Part shown: piece by piece, positions 9,440 to 18,333 of the stretch | Layout: every line of letters starts with the position of its first letter | Numbering within the stretch: position 1 is the first letter of the stretch | Source: CAYZJV01 sp964473245 | GTDB lineage: Bacteria; Spirochaetota; Spirochaetia; Sphaerochaetales; Sphaerochaetaceae | DNA length: 64,000 nt | Assembly: GCA_964473245.1 (NCBI GenBank) | Contig: CAYYOL010000003.1 | Coordinates: forward strand, 1 to 64,000 | Direction: 5' to 3' | Position numbers and translations under genes: made by a program | Notes under the pieces: generated by a model | Database searches by the model: none | The model's input: only the letters and a program-made list of their open reading frames with translations | Told to the model about the DNA's origin: nothing

Positions 9440-10621
9440 ATGGGATCAACCGTATTGATAAATGGGACGGTCATCACCGGCTCGGCAAAACTGCCGAACT
9501 GTGGAATATACATAGATGCAGAGGGTGTCATCGGTGATATATTCAACATGAAGCGGTTCACTCAGAAACAATTTCCCAAGGGAACTGAGATCATCGATGT
9601 AGAGGGTGCCTATATCACTCCAGGATTCATCGACACACATGTACACGGGATCGGAGGGTTCGGTATTGAGGATCTCAGTACTCAGTCGATTCTGGGCATG
9701 TCTGAACGGCTTGCCGACTTCGGTGTAACCGGCTTCTTCCCTACTATCTACACCGACACGAAGGATCGAATGCTCAAGGCGATAGAGGCGACTGTCTCTG
9801 CCATTGGAGATGAAAAAGGGGCCGAGATCCTCGGTATCCATGTAGAGGGACCGTTCATCTCTTCGGCACGATTGGGCGCTCAGAATCCAGAAGGTGTTCA
9901 GGCTGTCGATATAGCCCTGTTCAACGAGATCATAGAAGCGGGAAAAGGGCATGTGATTGCCATGACGGTGGCACCTGAGCTCAAAGGAATGAGGGAATTA
10001 GCCCTCACTGCAATAAAAAAGGGCATCGTTCTCCTCGCCGGACATACGAACGCAACCTATGAGAACATAATCGAGGGGATGCAGGTCGGCATTCTCCACT
10101 CCACCCACTTCTTCAACGCCATGAGCAGGTTGCATCAGCGGAACCCCGGTACTGTAGGTGCTATTCTCATAGAACAGGATATGCAGTGCGAGGTGATAGC
10201 AGATGGTGCACATGTACACCCTGAGCTCGTGAAGATGCTGCTGAAAGAGAAGCAGGTGAGAAATGTGGTATTGGTCACCGACTCGCTCAAGCCTACGCAG
10301 CAAGAATCGGGGGATCTCTATGCGAATGGAGAGCTGGCTGTACTCGGAGAACACGGGGGCTTCCATCGAGCGAGCGATCCAGAGACCATGCTCGGCTCCT
10401 CCCTCACCATGCTTGAGGGTGTGCAGAACCTTGTCTCCTGGGAGGTTCCCATTGAGTGCGCTGTACAGATGGCGACCGCAAACCCTGCTCGTATATACGA
10501 TCTATCTATGATGGGGAGGCTCATTCCGGGATATCTTGCCAATATTGTGGTATTTGATGATGATTTCTCGGTGAAGGGTTTGTTCATACGTGGTAGTATG
10601 ATACGTAACAACTTTTCGTAG
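9440..10621 (+). CDS. nagA: N-acetylglucosamine-6-phosphate deacetylase
   Basis: Converts GlcNAc-6-phosphate to glucosamine-6-phosphate and acetate in amino-sugar and cell-wall recycling. The 393-residue amidohydrolase has the metal-binding HVHG (67-70), GIHVEGPFIS with the metal-ligand Glu, LLAGHTNA, THFFNAM and the catalytic Asp in VTDSLKP. A longer frame opens at 9392, but ATG 9440 has a perfect AGGAGG 7 nt upstream and gives the family's normal start. It ends 13 nt before pepD. Confidence 0.93.
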   Translation: MGSTVLINGTVITGSAKLPNCGIYIDAEGVIGDIFNMKRFTQKQFPKGTEIIDVEGAYITPGFIDTHVHGIGGFGIEDLSTQSILGMSERLADFGVTGFFPTIYTDTKDRMLKAIEATVSAIGDEKGAEILGIHVEGPFISSARLGAQNPEGVQAVDIALFNEIIEAGKGHVIAMTVAPELKGMRELALTAIKKGIVLLAGHTNATYENIIEGMQVGILHSTHFFNAMSRLHQRNPGTVGAILIEQDMQCEVIADGAHVHPELVKMLLKEKQVRNVVLVTDSLKPTQQESGDLYANGELAVLGEHGGFHRASDPETMLGSSLTMLEGVQNLVSWEVPIECAVQMATANPARIYDLSMMGRLIPGYLANIVVFDDDFSVKGLFIRGSMIRNNFS

Positions 10622-10634
10622 ACAGGAGGAGCTG

Positions 10635-12110
10635 ATGTCTGTGCATGATGAATCCGAACGCGCTGTTGCTGGTTTGAAAGCTCAGCAGATGTGGAACTAT
10701 TTTCTTGAGATTTCCCGCATACCGAGAGAATCGGGAAACGAGGAGGGGGTGAGAAATTACCTCATATCCTTCGCGAAACACCATAACTTCGACTACTTTG
10801 TCGACAGTACCGGGAATGTGATCATGAAGGTTCCAGCGACCAAGGGGATGGAACATGTACCATCGTTGGCTCTTCAGGGGCATATGGATATGGTGTGTGT
10901 GAAGGAAGAGGGTGTAGACCACGACTTCACTCGAGATCCGATCGTTCTCCAACGAGACGGAGACTGGTTGCGTGCCAAAGGGACTACACTCGGAGCAGAC
11001 AATGGTATCGCCATTGCGCTCATTCTCGATCTATTTACCGACCCAGATGCTAAACATGGTCCACTCGAAGCTATTCTCACCGTCTCGGAAGAGACCGGGC
11101 TCGAGGGAGCTTTCGGCCTCGATGCATCGCTGATCGACAGTAGAAAGATGATCAACCTCGACAGCGAAGAGGAGGGTGTATTCTATATCGGATGCGCAGG
11201 GGGCGTTGAAGTCAACGGTACCGTCGCTCGGGTCTGTCTGCCAACCGAAAAACAGGAGAAGCCGTTTTTGGTCTCAGTAGATGGACTACTTGGAGGTCAT
11301 AGTGGTGGCGAGATACATAAACAACGTGCGAATTCGATCTCATGCATGGCGAGAGTGCTTCGAGCCATTGCCGATGTAGCGCCGGTACGGTTGGCTGCAA
11401 TCGATGGCGGAACCAAGCGAAATGTAATTCCCAGTATCTGCAGGGCCACGATCACGATACCCTCTACATTGGAAGAGAAGGCAATTTCCGCACTCGAAAC
11501 CGCGCTAAAGGACATTAAAGGAGAGTTTGCACAGGCAGATCCCGATATTCGAATAACGTTGACGGCTTTACAGGAGACGATCGACGAAGCTCCTTCACCA
11601 GAAGATTCTGCCAAACTCATCAATGCCCTCATTCTCGCTCCCCATGGAGTCGAGCGCATGAGCCAGACGATCGAGGGAATTGTCGAGACATCGAGCAACC
11701 TTGCTGTGATCGAGACCCATGACGACTCGTTCACGCTCGTAACCAGTCACCGCTCTTCTATCGCATCGAGCAGGGACATGGTTGCGAGAAAGACCATGCT
11801 CGCATTCGAGACGGCTGGGGCCACCTGCTCGCTCGAGAATCCATATCCAGCATGGACTCCAGATCCGAGTCTACCACTTGCCAAGTTCTGTGCTCAGGCA
11901 TGGAAAGAGCGTATGGGAGAGGATGCAGAGGTTACGGCAATCCACGCTGGCCTTGAGTGTGGAATCATCAACTCCCTAGTGAAGGGGATGGATTCGGTAT
12001 CACTCGGACCAGTACTCGAGGATGTCCACTCACCGAAGGAGCGTGTCTCGATCTCATCGACAGAGAGAATCAGGACATTCCTGAGACACCTCTGTACGGT
12101 CATTGAATAG
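10635..12110 (+). CDS. pepD: Aminoacyl-histidine dipeptidase / cytosol non-specific dipeptidase (M20)
   Basis: 491 residues of the M20C/PepD type of di-zinc peptidase, which cleaves dipeptides in the cytoplasm. Visible motifs are the first-metal block LQGHMDMVC, the bridging Asp in TLGADNGIAIA, the catalytic Glu in SEETGLEGA, and the lid-domain GLLGGHSGGEIH. An AGGAGG site precedes the ATG. It is the last gene before the terminator at 12133. Confidence 0.93.
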   Translation: MSVHDESERAVAGLKAQQMWNYFLEISRIPRESGNEEGVRNYLISFAKHHNFDYFVDSTGNVIMKVPATKGMEHVPSLALQGHMDMVCVKEEGVDHDFTRDPIVLQRDGDWLRAKGTTLGADNGIAIALILDLFTDPDAKHGPLEAILTVSEETGLEGAFGLDASLIDSRKMINLDSEEEGVFYIGCAGGVEVNGTVARVCLPTEKQEKPFLVSVDGLLGGHSGGEIHKQRANSISCMARVLRAIADVAPVRLAAIDGGTKRNVIPSICRATITIPSTLEEKAISALETALKDIKGEFAQADPDIRITLTALQETIDEAPSPEDSAKLINALILAPHGVERMSQTIEGIVETSSNLAVIETHDDSFTLVTSHRSSIASSRDMVARKTMLAFETAGATCSLENPYPAWTPDPSLPLAKFCAQAWKERMGEDAEVTAIHAGLECGIINSLVKGMDSVSLGPVLEDVHSPKERVSISSTERIRTFLRHLCTVIE

Positions 12111-12132
12111 CACAGTTGCTTAGAACAAGAAC

Positions 12133-12173
12133 GAGGCCGGCTTAGAACATCTGTTCAGTGCCGGCCTCTCTTT
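12133..12173 (+). terminator. Rho-independent terminator after pepD
   Basis: GAGGCCGGC (12133-12141) and GCCGGCCTC (12160-12168) form a perfect 9-bp GC-rich stem with an 18-nt loop, followed by TCTTT. It ends the ygiQ-MATE-nagA-pepD unit and may also serve the convergent flavodiiron gene. Confidence 0.8.
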
Positions 12174-12186
12174 GCAGTAAATCTCC

Positions 12187-13404
12187 TCAGCGACTCCACT
12201 CTTTTACGCTCTTTGCAAGCGCTCTTGCCACTTCGATCGCACGCTCTTTGTCGGATTCAGTGGGGGCTCCTTGATACTCGACAACACCCACACAGTCCCA
12301 TTTGAGCGAATTGACGAACGGATCGAACTGTTTCTGTGCTCCTCCAGACCACCCGAACGAACCAAAGCGCATGACTTTCCGGTTATTCACATGGCTCCGC
12401 TCAAGGATATCGAGGATATGGTACATGGGAGGAAACATACGGTACTCGTACGTTGGCATACCTATCACCAATCCACTGGAGCGCCAAGCCGATTTCAGCA
12501 CATGAGAGGCGTGCTCAGCGGGAACTTCGTGCATATGGACCGTGACACCCTCCTCTTCGAGTGTCTTGCGAATTACGGGAATAAGGGCTGCGGTATTCCC
12601 ATACATACTGCTCCAGACAAAGGCAATCTCCGGTTCCGCTGGCCCGTTCATGTATTCTGCCAATCGTTTGTAGAGATCTATCACTTGTCCTGGATTCCCT
12701 CTCCAGACAACGCCATGGCTGGGTGCGACCATTCGGATATCCAGCGGACTTAACTTCTGGATCCCTCGCAGGACGAACTGACTGAACGAAGAGACGATAT
12801 TCGCATAGTATCGCTCCGTTTCGGGAATCAGAAGCTCCCACTCCTCTTCGGTCAACTCATCATCGAAGCAGTGATCGTACTGCCCAAAGGATCCGAATGC
12901 ATCGCAGGAAAAGAGGACTCCATCTTCAGGGACATACGTCATCATAGTCTCTGGCCAATGAATATTCGGCGTCTCCTCAAAAACGAGGGTCTTTCCTCCG
13001 AGGTCGATCGTATCACCCGAAGTCACAGCTTGTACCTGTTCGGTCACGCCATAGAATGCCTGTACTAGAGGAACGGCCTTTTTGGTACAGATAATCTTCA
13101 TGTTCGGATTCTTTCTACACAAAACCCCGAGTGATCCGGTGTGGTCTGGCTCCATATGATTCAGGACAAGGTAGTCAATATTGGAAAAAGTGAGTCCAAG
13201 ACTATCCAGTTGACTTTCGACCTCGCTCACTGCACCTTCCCAATCCTTCACCAGATCTATGAAGGCGGTATGTGTCGCCCCTTGCACTACATATGAATTC
13301 AACAACACTCCATGTTCGATTGGCCAAATTCCCTCGAACAGATCTCTGCTCCCTATCCGGGCATACACCCGGTGAATACCTTGCGTTAGCTTATCGGGTT
13401 TCAT
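12187..13404 (-). CDS. A-type flavodiiron protein (FprA/Roo)
   Basis: 405 residues: an N-terminal metallo-beta-lactamase-like di-iron domain with the HxExDH ligand motif (NHMEPDHTG, H83/E85/D87/H88), then a C-terminal flavodoxin domain from about residue 262 (SSMYGNT FMN loop). Flavodiiron proteins reduce O2 to water or NO to N2O, protecting anaerobes and microaerophiles. No rubredoxin domain is fused, so an external electron donor is expected. An AGGAGG site lies 4-5 nt before the ATG. Confidence 0.93.
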   Translation of the reverse strand: MKPDKLTQGIHRVYARIGSRDLFEGIWPIEHGVLLNSYVVQGATHTAFIDLVKDWEGAVSEVESQLDSLGLTFSNIDYLVLNHMEPDHTGSLGVLCRKNPNMKIICTKKAVPLVQAFYGVTEQVQAVTSGDTIDLGGKTLVFEETPNIHWPETMMTYVPEDGVLFSCDAFGSFGQYDHCFDDELTEEEWELLIPETERYYANIVSSFSQFVLRGIQKLSPLDIRMVAPSHGVVWRGNPGQVIDLYKRLAEYMNGPAEPEIAFVWSSMYGNTAALIPVIRKTLEEEGVTVHMHEVPAEHASHVLKSAWRSSGLVIGMPTYEYRMFPPMYHILDILERSHVNNRKVMRFGSFGWSGGAQKQFDPFVNSLKWDCVGVVEYQGAPTESDKERAIEVARALAKSVKEWSR

Positions 13405-13461
13405 AGTTCCTCCTGATGACTACTTTACTATATACCATAAAATTGCCTCATGTGGTAGATT

Positions 13462-14181
13462 TCAGAGATTTGAGACCTTCAGACGCAACGTCGCCATCTC
13501 ACGTTGCCGTGTACGCCAATCGGGCATGTGGGAAGTCAGTGTGCTCCTAAAGTCCGAACCATGATTGAAATGGATCATGTGAGCTGTCTCATGAAGGGCT
13601 AGATACTCTACAAGATGGTATGGAAGCATAAGTGAACGAATCGCGAATGAAAGCTCTCCTTCTTTCGAACAGCTACCCCACCGTTTCGGAAACGATCTTA
13701 TGTGGATAGAAGGGATGTGGTGAGTCTCGAGTGTGACGGTCCATCTTGTCACCAGCTCTCGATACACCTTCAATCCTTCCTGCCGATACCACTGTTCGAT
13801 CGCTCCTTTCACAGCAGACTGCCCTCCTCGAACATGGACGTTGACCACAAGGCTATCTGCGACTCTCGCACAGGAGGTCTTTCCTTGTGTACCGTGTGCG
13901 AGGCGAAGTGTCAGAGGCTTCCCGAGAAACAGGAAAGAGTCCCCTTCGGTATAGGTATGTTCAAGCGGTTTCGGCAACGATCGGATATGGGACAGACGGT
14001 CACGAATCCACTGTTCATGTGTATGGACGAACGAGTCGATAGCCGTGTTGGTAATTCCGTAAGGCGCTTTGACCACGACACTACAGGTATCGGTCACTGT
14101 GAGCGCTAGACGTCGCCTTCTTCGACTCCGGACCACCTCATACTGTACTTTATCCGGTCTTTTCACTACAATCGTCTCCAT
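13462..14181 (-). CDS. YgjP-like (M48-type/DUF45) metallopeptidase-fold protein
   Basis: 239 residues with the zinc motif HETAH (197-201) and a further His (H207) in HFNHGSDF, plus the family block RWGSCSKEGELSFAIRSLMLP. Cellular role is unknown; the family is sometimes annotated as a UTP pyrophosphatase or SprT-like protease. A basic run (RSRRRRRL, 18-25) follows the start. There is no Shine-Dalgarno site. Its ATG overlaps the ATG of the divergent gene at 14180 through the tetranucleotide CATG. Confidence 0.82.
   Translation of the reverse strand: METIVVKRPDKVQYEVVRSRRRRRLALTVTDTCSVVVKAPYGITNTAIDSFVHTHEQWIRDRLSHIRSLPKPLEHTYTEGDSFLFLGKPLTLRLAHGTQGKTSCARVADSLVVNVHVRGGQSAVKGAIEQWYRQEGLKVYRELVTRWTVTLETHHIPSIHIRSFPKRWGSCSKEGELSFAIRSLMLPYHLVEYLALHETAHMIHFNHGSDFRSTLTSHMPDWRTRQREMATLRLKVSNL
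14167..14172 (+). promoter_or_regulatory. Possible -10 box of the divergent unknown gene
   Basis: TACAAT lies 7 nt before the ATG at 14180, inside the 5' end of the YgjP-like gene. No convincing -35 box is seen at 16-18 bp. On the other strand a weak TTGTTG-17-TATTCG (14190-14218) ends 8 nt before the YgjP-like ATG. Confidence 0.3.
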
Positions 14182-14620
14182 GAGTTACGCGAATACCATG
14201 CAGCTTCATCTTCAACAACCGATCTCCTACATGGCAAGGACAGAGAGTTCCGACCAATCCTTTGCACAGGCATTCGATCATTTGCTGAATCTGTTCGATA
14301 CGTCCCCGGTGGGAAGCGATGGATGCCTGCTGTGTGAAGCCATCATGACCGACGACGTTTGTATCGTCAACCACATTGAGAGTGTCTACTCGGTTCCCGA
14401 GCAACAGACTGAGATCGTTGCATCGATTCCAGCTGGAGACTATCTCTTTCATCAACTCCAATTCCCGCCTGCGAACGGAGCAACTCTGGTGCCGCTTCTT
14501 AACCGGTTTGCCTCTGCATTACCGTACGATGGGAGCAGAACAAGCCTAGTATACGTTCGAGTGTATAAAGAGAGACAGTTCGAGACAGCCATTCAATTTT
14601 TGGCTCCTCGCACCCAATAA
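14180..14620 (+). CDS. Conserved-looking protein of unknown function
   Basis: 146 residues, not confidently recognised. It is soluble, with no signal peptide or membrane helix. The middle (VASIPAGDYLFHQLQFP) and end (YVRVYKERQFETAIQFL) faintly recall the effector-binding GyrI/SOUL-type fold, but this is a guess. The start is shared with the YgjP-like gene: the two ATGs overlap on opposite strands at CATG. Later ATGs (14198, 14231) are alternatives. No Shine-Dalgarno site is seen. Confidence 0.55.
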   Translation: MSYANTMQLHLQQPISYMARTESSDQSFAQAFDHLLNLFDTSPVGSDGCLLCEAIMTDDVCIVNHIESVYSVPEQQTEIVASIPAGDYLFHQLQFPPANGATLVPLLNRFASALPYDGSRTSLVYVRVYKERQFETAIQFLAPRTQ

Positions 14621-14647
14621 CCATAACAAACTGCACTCATTGGAATA

Positions 14648-15568
14648 TCAGCCAAACCAGAGAGGGATGAAGAACGGTCCAACGAGCGACATGATCACCC
14701 CATGCGTGATCGCCAGAGGCACCACAGTCTCCCCGAGGCTCTTCTTCAACAGAGGGAGAGTCACATCCATGCTGGTCGCTCCCGCTATGCTTATGCCCGA
14801 AAAAGAGAATCGGGAGAAGGTAGCGAGCAAGGGGATCAGAATGAACGATGCAGATTCCCGAAACAGATTGCTTAAAAACGAAACGGCTCCAAGGTGTGGA
14901 TCGCCCAGACCGCTGATAAGCACCCCCGAGAGCGAGTACCACCCGAATCCACTTACCAGAGTCAACGACTCTCTGACTGTATAGTCGGTGAATTGTGGAA
15001 TCGCCAACGCTCCTATATAGGTTCCTACAATCGTAGAGAGAGGAAGTAGAAGCATCATGGGTGAGGTCAGAAGCGGTTTTAGATCCACTTCGTGTTGCAC
15101 CATCTGCATGCCGACGAAGAAGAGCAAAAGATAGAGAACGATGGTGATCATGGATCCGTCGAACCAGGAGAAGAGGTTGGTCACGAAAGCTACAACAGCG
15201 CCGAGAATAACCACACCTATCATAACAAGGGGAGTTTTCAGGCGCTCCCAGGAAATGTTCTGGCGGATATGAGTGGTCCCAGAGGTTCGTCTCTGCAAGA
15301 GAAGTCCGAGGAGAGTCGATGAGATGATACATCCGATTACCACCAGAATGGTGGAAATGAGGGCATCGAAACCCATTCGAACGATCTGTGTCTCTATGTC
15401 CGGAATGTTAGCCGTGTTCACACCCATGAGAAACAACAGGATATAGAGAATCGTATCGACCGATATGGCTGTGCTTCTGTGAAATCGCTGCTTTCCAACC
15501 TTCGCAGCAACAATTGCACCGAGTACTAGGCTCAGACAGAGTTGTAGGAGATACCAGACCGTTTGCAT
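14648..15568 (-). CDS. lysO: LysO family lysine exporter
   Basis: 306 residues, about eight membrane segments, in the order of the LysO (YbjE, former DUF340) family that exports L-lysine in E. coli. The N-terminal half has LLFLMGVNTANI and TLLGLLLQ; the C-terminal half has GFGWYSLSGVLIS and the ATSMDVTLPLL block. Acidic residues in the membrane segments are characteristic. The promoter (15575-15603) overlaps an inverted repeat at 15595-15612. No lysine riboswitch is visible, since only 6 nt separate the -10 box and the ATG. Confidence 0.83.
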   Translation of the reverse strand: MQTVWYLLQLCLSLVLGAIVAAKVGKQRFHRSTAISVDTILYILLFLMGVNTANIPDIETQIVRMGFDALISTILVVIGCIISSTLLGLLLQRRTSGTTHIRQNISWERLKTPLVMIGVVILGAVVAFVTNLFSWFDGSMITIVLYLLLFFVGMQMVQHEVDLKPLLTSPMMLLLPLSTIVGTYIGALAIPQFTDYTVRESLTLVSGFGWYSLSGVLISGLGDPHLGAVSFLSNLFRESASFILIPLLATFSRFSFSGISIAGATSMDVTLPLLKKSLGETVVPLAITHGVIMSLVGPFFIPLWFG

Positions 15569-15574
15569 ACCGAT

Positions 15575-15603
15575 ACACTAGCGGAAACTCTTCCCTTGCT
15601 CAA
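15575..15603 (-). promoter_or_regulatory. Predicted leaderless promoter of lysO
   Basis: Minus strand TTGAGC, 17 bp, TAGTGT, then 6 nt and the ATG. No Shine-Dalgarno site. The -10 match is weak. Confidence 0.4.
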
Positions 15604-15612
15604 GCGAGCAAG
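15595..15612. promoter_or_regulatory. Inverted repeat over the lysO -35 region (candidate operator)
   Basis: CTTGCTC, AAGC, GAGCAAG: a perfect 7-bp inverted repeat in the lysO/TraB-family divergent gap. It covers the lysO -35 hexamer and lies about 32 bp upstream of the -35 box for the plus-strand gene. It could bind a regulator of lysO; no regulator gene is adjacent. Confidence 0.45.
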
Positions 15613-15644
15613 CCATAAGATTGCGTTTAACAGCTACTGAGTCC

Positions 15645-15673
15645 TTGTACCTTTCCTTCATCGTGGATATATT
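15645..15673 (+). promoter_or_regulatory. Promoter of the TraB-family gene
   Basis: TTGTAC, 17 bp, TATATT. The GTG start at 15697 follows about 23 nt later with a GGAGGA site, so this is a leadered promoter. Confidence 0.45.
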
Positions 15674-15696
15674 TGTACAGACGCGGAGGAGCAACG

Positions 15697-16890
15697 GTGA
15701 CCATAGAACGAATTAGCGATACAGTGCAACGACTTACTTGCAAGAATGGGAAAGAGATCACACTTGTCGGAACAGCCCATGTTTCCCAAGATAGTGTAGA
15801 TGAAGTTGCACGAATAATCGATGAGGTCGGCCCTGACAGAATCTGTGTCGAACTCGATGCGGGTCGGTACACATCGAAAACCGAACCTCAGAGCTGGGAA
15901 AATCTTGACATCAAATCGGTCATGAAAGAGAACAAAGGTTTTCTGCTGCTGGCCAACATGGCTCTCTCCTCCTACCAAAAGCGACTTGGACTACAGATGG
16001 GGGTCTCTCCAGGAGATGAGATCATGCGTGCCGCTGAGCTTGCCAAGGAGCGGGACATTCCACTCTCATTCTGTGATCGGGAGATTCAGATCACATTTAA
16101 ACGAGCTTGGAGATTATCCAATGCATGGAACAAGTTGAAACTCATTTCGTCTCTGCTCACTGCCGTATTCTCTAAAGAAGAGATCAGCAATGAGGAGATC
16201 GAGCGATTGAAAGAGACGAACGTACTGCAGTCCATGCTCGATGAGATGGCAGAGGAGTTGCCGACCGTGAAAAAGGTTCTGATCGATGAGCGAGACCAGT
16301 ACCTTGCTTCAAATATCTTCACATCGGAAGGGTCCAAGGTTGTCGCTGTTGTCGGAGCTGGACATGCTCCCGGTCTGGTTGCCCATATGGAGAGACTTGA
16401 GAGCGAAGAGTCCTCAACCAATCTCGATCATATCTCCTCGGTACCACCGTCTCCACAATTGGGAAAGGTCTTTTCCTGGGTGATCGTACTTGCACTGCTC
16501 GGGATCATCGCCACAGGATTCATCCGCTCCGGTTGGGATCAAGGAATACAGATGTTCCTCTATTGGTTCTTTATCAATGCATCTCTGACCGGGTTGGCGG
16601 CAATCATAGCTTTGGCTCATCCGGTGACCATTCTGGTTTCGATGGCTGCAGCCCCTATAACCGGATTGAACCCGACCATTGGCGTTGGCATGGTGGCAGG
16701 GATTCTCGAAGTCTCCATGCGAAAGCCTCGGGTTATTGATTTTGAACGAGTCTCGGACGATATCACCCAATTCAAAGGGTGGTACAAGAACAGAATCATT
16801 CATGCACTCTATATTTTCATGATCACCAGTATTTTCGCTTCGGCAGGAACATTCATAGCATTTCCCGTACTCATAAGTGCAATGAGATGA
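15697..16890 (+). CDS. TraB/PrgY-family membrane protein
   Basis: 397 residues. The N-terminal soluble TraB domain has the family signatures LVGTAHVSQDSV near the start, ICVELD, and VVAVVGAGHAPG about two thirds along. The C-terminal 140 residues contain several hydrophobic helices with PITGLNPTIGVGMVAGILE. TraB/GumN-type domains resemble erythromycin-esterase/EreA-type metalloproteins; PrgY degrades a peptide pheromone in Enterococcus. The function here is unknown. The frame opens at 15673, but GTG at 15697 has GGAGGA 6-7 nt upstream and gives the usual start. Confidence 0.82.
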   Translation: MTIERISDTVQRLTCKNGKEITLVGTAHVSQDSVDEVARIIDEVGPDRICVELDAGRYTSKTEPQSWENLDIKSVMKENKGFLLLANMALSSYQKRLGLQMGVSPGDEIMRAAELAKERDIPLSFCDREIQITFKRAWRLSNAWNKLKLISSLLTAVFSKEEISNEEIERLKETNVLQSMLDEMAEELPTVKKVLIDERDQYLASNIFTSEGSKVVAVVGAGHAPGLVAHMERLESEESSTNLDHISSVPPSPQLGKVFSWVIVLALLGIIATGFIRSGWDQGIQMFLYWFFINASLTGLAAIIALAHPVTILVSMAAAPITGLNPTIGVGMVAGILEVSMRKPRVIDFERVSDDITQFKGWYKNRIIHALYIFMITSIFASAGTFIAFPVLISAMR

Positions 16891-16891
16891 T

Positions 16892-16913
16892 CTCTCCTCT
16901 TTTGTAAGGAGAG
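16892..16913. terminator. Hairpin between convergent TraB-family and radA genes
   Basis: CTCTCCT and AGGAGAG form a 7-bp stem with an 8-nt loop. A second imperfect hairpin (16917-16951, ACTAATGGGA against TCCCA...TTAGT) overlaps the radA stop. Neither has a strong T-run, so terminator activity is only likely. Confidence 0.45.
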
Positions 16914-16946
16914 CTTACTAATGGGATGGATTCAGACTCCCATTTG

Positions 16947-18329
16947 TTAGTGGTCCTTACCAATATGGGGTTGCATGGCACCGATTATCTGAATAGCTTG
17001 CTCTATCCTATTACATCGTAATATGTTAACTTGCTGTTCAAGTGGCATTGCCTCTGGAGCGAGTATCGTTTCAAAGCCCATCTCCACAGCTCCTTTGACT
17101 CGCCTATCACCAAAGCCTATGGGACGAACCTCTCCGGCAAGACTCAACTCTCCCATGGAGACAAGCAGTGGCGGTAGCGCTGTTCCTGTCGCTGCTGAGT
17201 ATAGTGCGAGTGCAAGGGGGAGCTCTATGGAGACTTCAGAGAGCTTGATTCCCCCAGCCACGTTCACATAGAGATCTTTATCCGAAAGCGGAATATGGGC
17301 ATGCCGTTCCAACACGGCAGAGACTCTAGTTACTCGCGCTGTATCTATTCGTTCAGAATAGACTCTCGAGTATCCGCTTTTCACCCCAACGGTCAAGGCC
17401 TGTATCTCAACAAGGAACGTTCTGGTCCCTTCCACCACCGCAGTGAAAGCGATTCCTGGAGGAAGTGCACCCATCTTTCTTTCACCAATGAAGAACCCAG
17501 CCGGGTCCTGAACAGGAACAAGTCCTTTCTCTGTCATGAGAAAGATGCCAAGCTCATCTACCGATCCGAATCTGTTCTTCACAGCTCGGATAATTCGGAC
17601 TCCCGATCCAGTCTGCTCAAAATAGAGTACCGTATCCACGATATGTTCAATGGCTTTTGGCCCCGCAATTTGCCCCTCTTTCGTTATATGGCCAATGAAA
17701 AAGAGTGCAGAACCTTGCCGTTTTGCAGCATCGACTAATTCCATGCTGCAGGTACGGATCTGATTTATAGACCCTGCTGCTGAAGGAATATCTGAACTAT
17801 AGAGCGTCTGAAGCGAGTCTACGACTAACACATCGTAATGGGTCTTCTGAATAAGCTCCAGGAGTAGTTCAAGTCTTGTATCGTGGAAAAGGGTGACCGA
17901 TTCCAATGGTACTCCCACACGCTGCGCTCGAATCTTAACCTGTCCGGGAGACTCCTCTCCTGAGATATAGAGTACAGAGCGCCCTTCGATGGATCCAAGC
18001 AGTTGCAGCATGAGTGTGGACTTTCCAATTCCGGGCTCACCACCGAGCAACACGGTTCCTCCACGCATGATGCCCCCGCCAAGCACCCGATCGAACTCGG
18101 AAATTCCGGAGGAGTACCGAAAATCAGGTTCAACAACAACTTCTTCTAGAGTAACAGGTTGTATTTTGTTAGTACTGCTTACTAATGTAGTTTTCCCCGA
18201 TTTTGTCTGCTTTTGAACTACCTCCTCGATAAAGGAGTTCCATGAGCCACAATCTGGACAGCGACCGAGCCATTTCGATTCGACTCGGCCACATTGAGAA
18301 CAGACATAGTGTGAAGCAGTCCCTTTCAT
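16947..18329 (-). CDS. radA: DNA repair protein RadA/Sms
   Basis: RecA-related, DnaB-like branch-migration ATPase that processes recombination intermediates. The 460-residue product has the N-terminal zinc finger (C10, C13, C24, C27), Walker A GEPGIGKST (97-105), the diagnostic KNRFG motif (251-255) and a C-terminal Lon-protease-like domain (GGIKLSEVSIELPLALAL). It starts 4 nt after the end of the PPIase-fusion gene, so it is the distal gene of a parA-parB-PPIase-radA run. Confidence 0.96.
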   Translation of the reverse strand: MKGTASHYVCSQCGRVESKWLGRCPDCGSWNSFIEEVVQKQTKSGKTTLVSSTNKIQPVTLEEVVVEPDFRYSSGISEFDRVLGGGIMRGGTVLLGGEPGIGKSTLMLQLLGSIEGRSVLYISGEESPGQVKIRAQRVGVPLESVTLFHDTRLELLLELIQKTHYDVLVVDSLQTLYSSDIPSAAGSINQIRTCSMELVDAAKRQGSALFFIGHITKEGQIAGPKAIEHIVDTVLYFEQTGSGVRIIRAVKNRFGSVDELGIFLMTEKGLVPVQDPAGFFIGERKMGALPPGIAFTAVVEGTRTFLVEIQALTVGVKSGYSRVYSERIDTARVTRVSAVLERHAHIPLSDKDLYVNVAGGIKLSEVSIELPLALALYSAATGTALPPLLVSMGELSLAGEVRPIGFGDRRVKGAVEMGFETILAPEAMPLEQQVNILRCNRIEQAIQIIGAMQPHIGKDH

Positions 18330-18333
18330 AACT

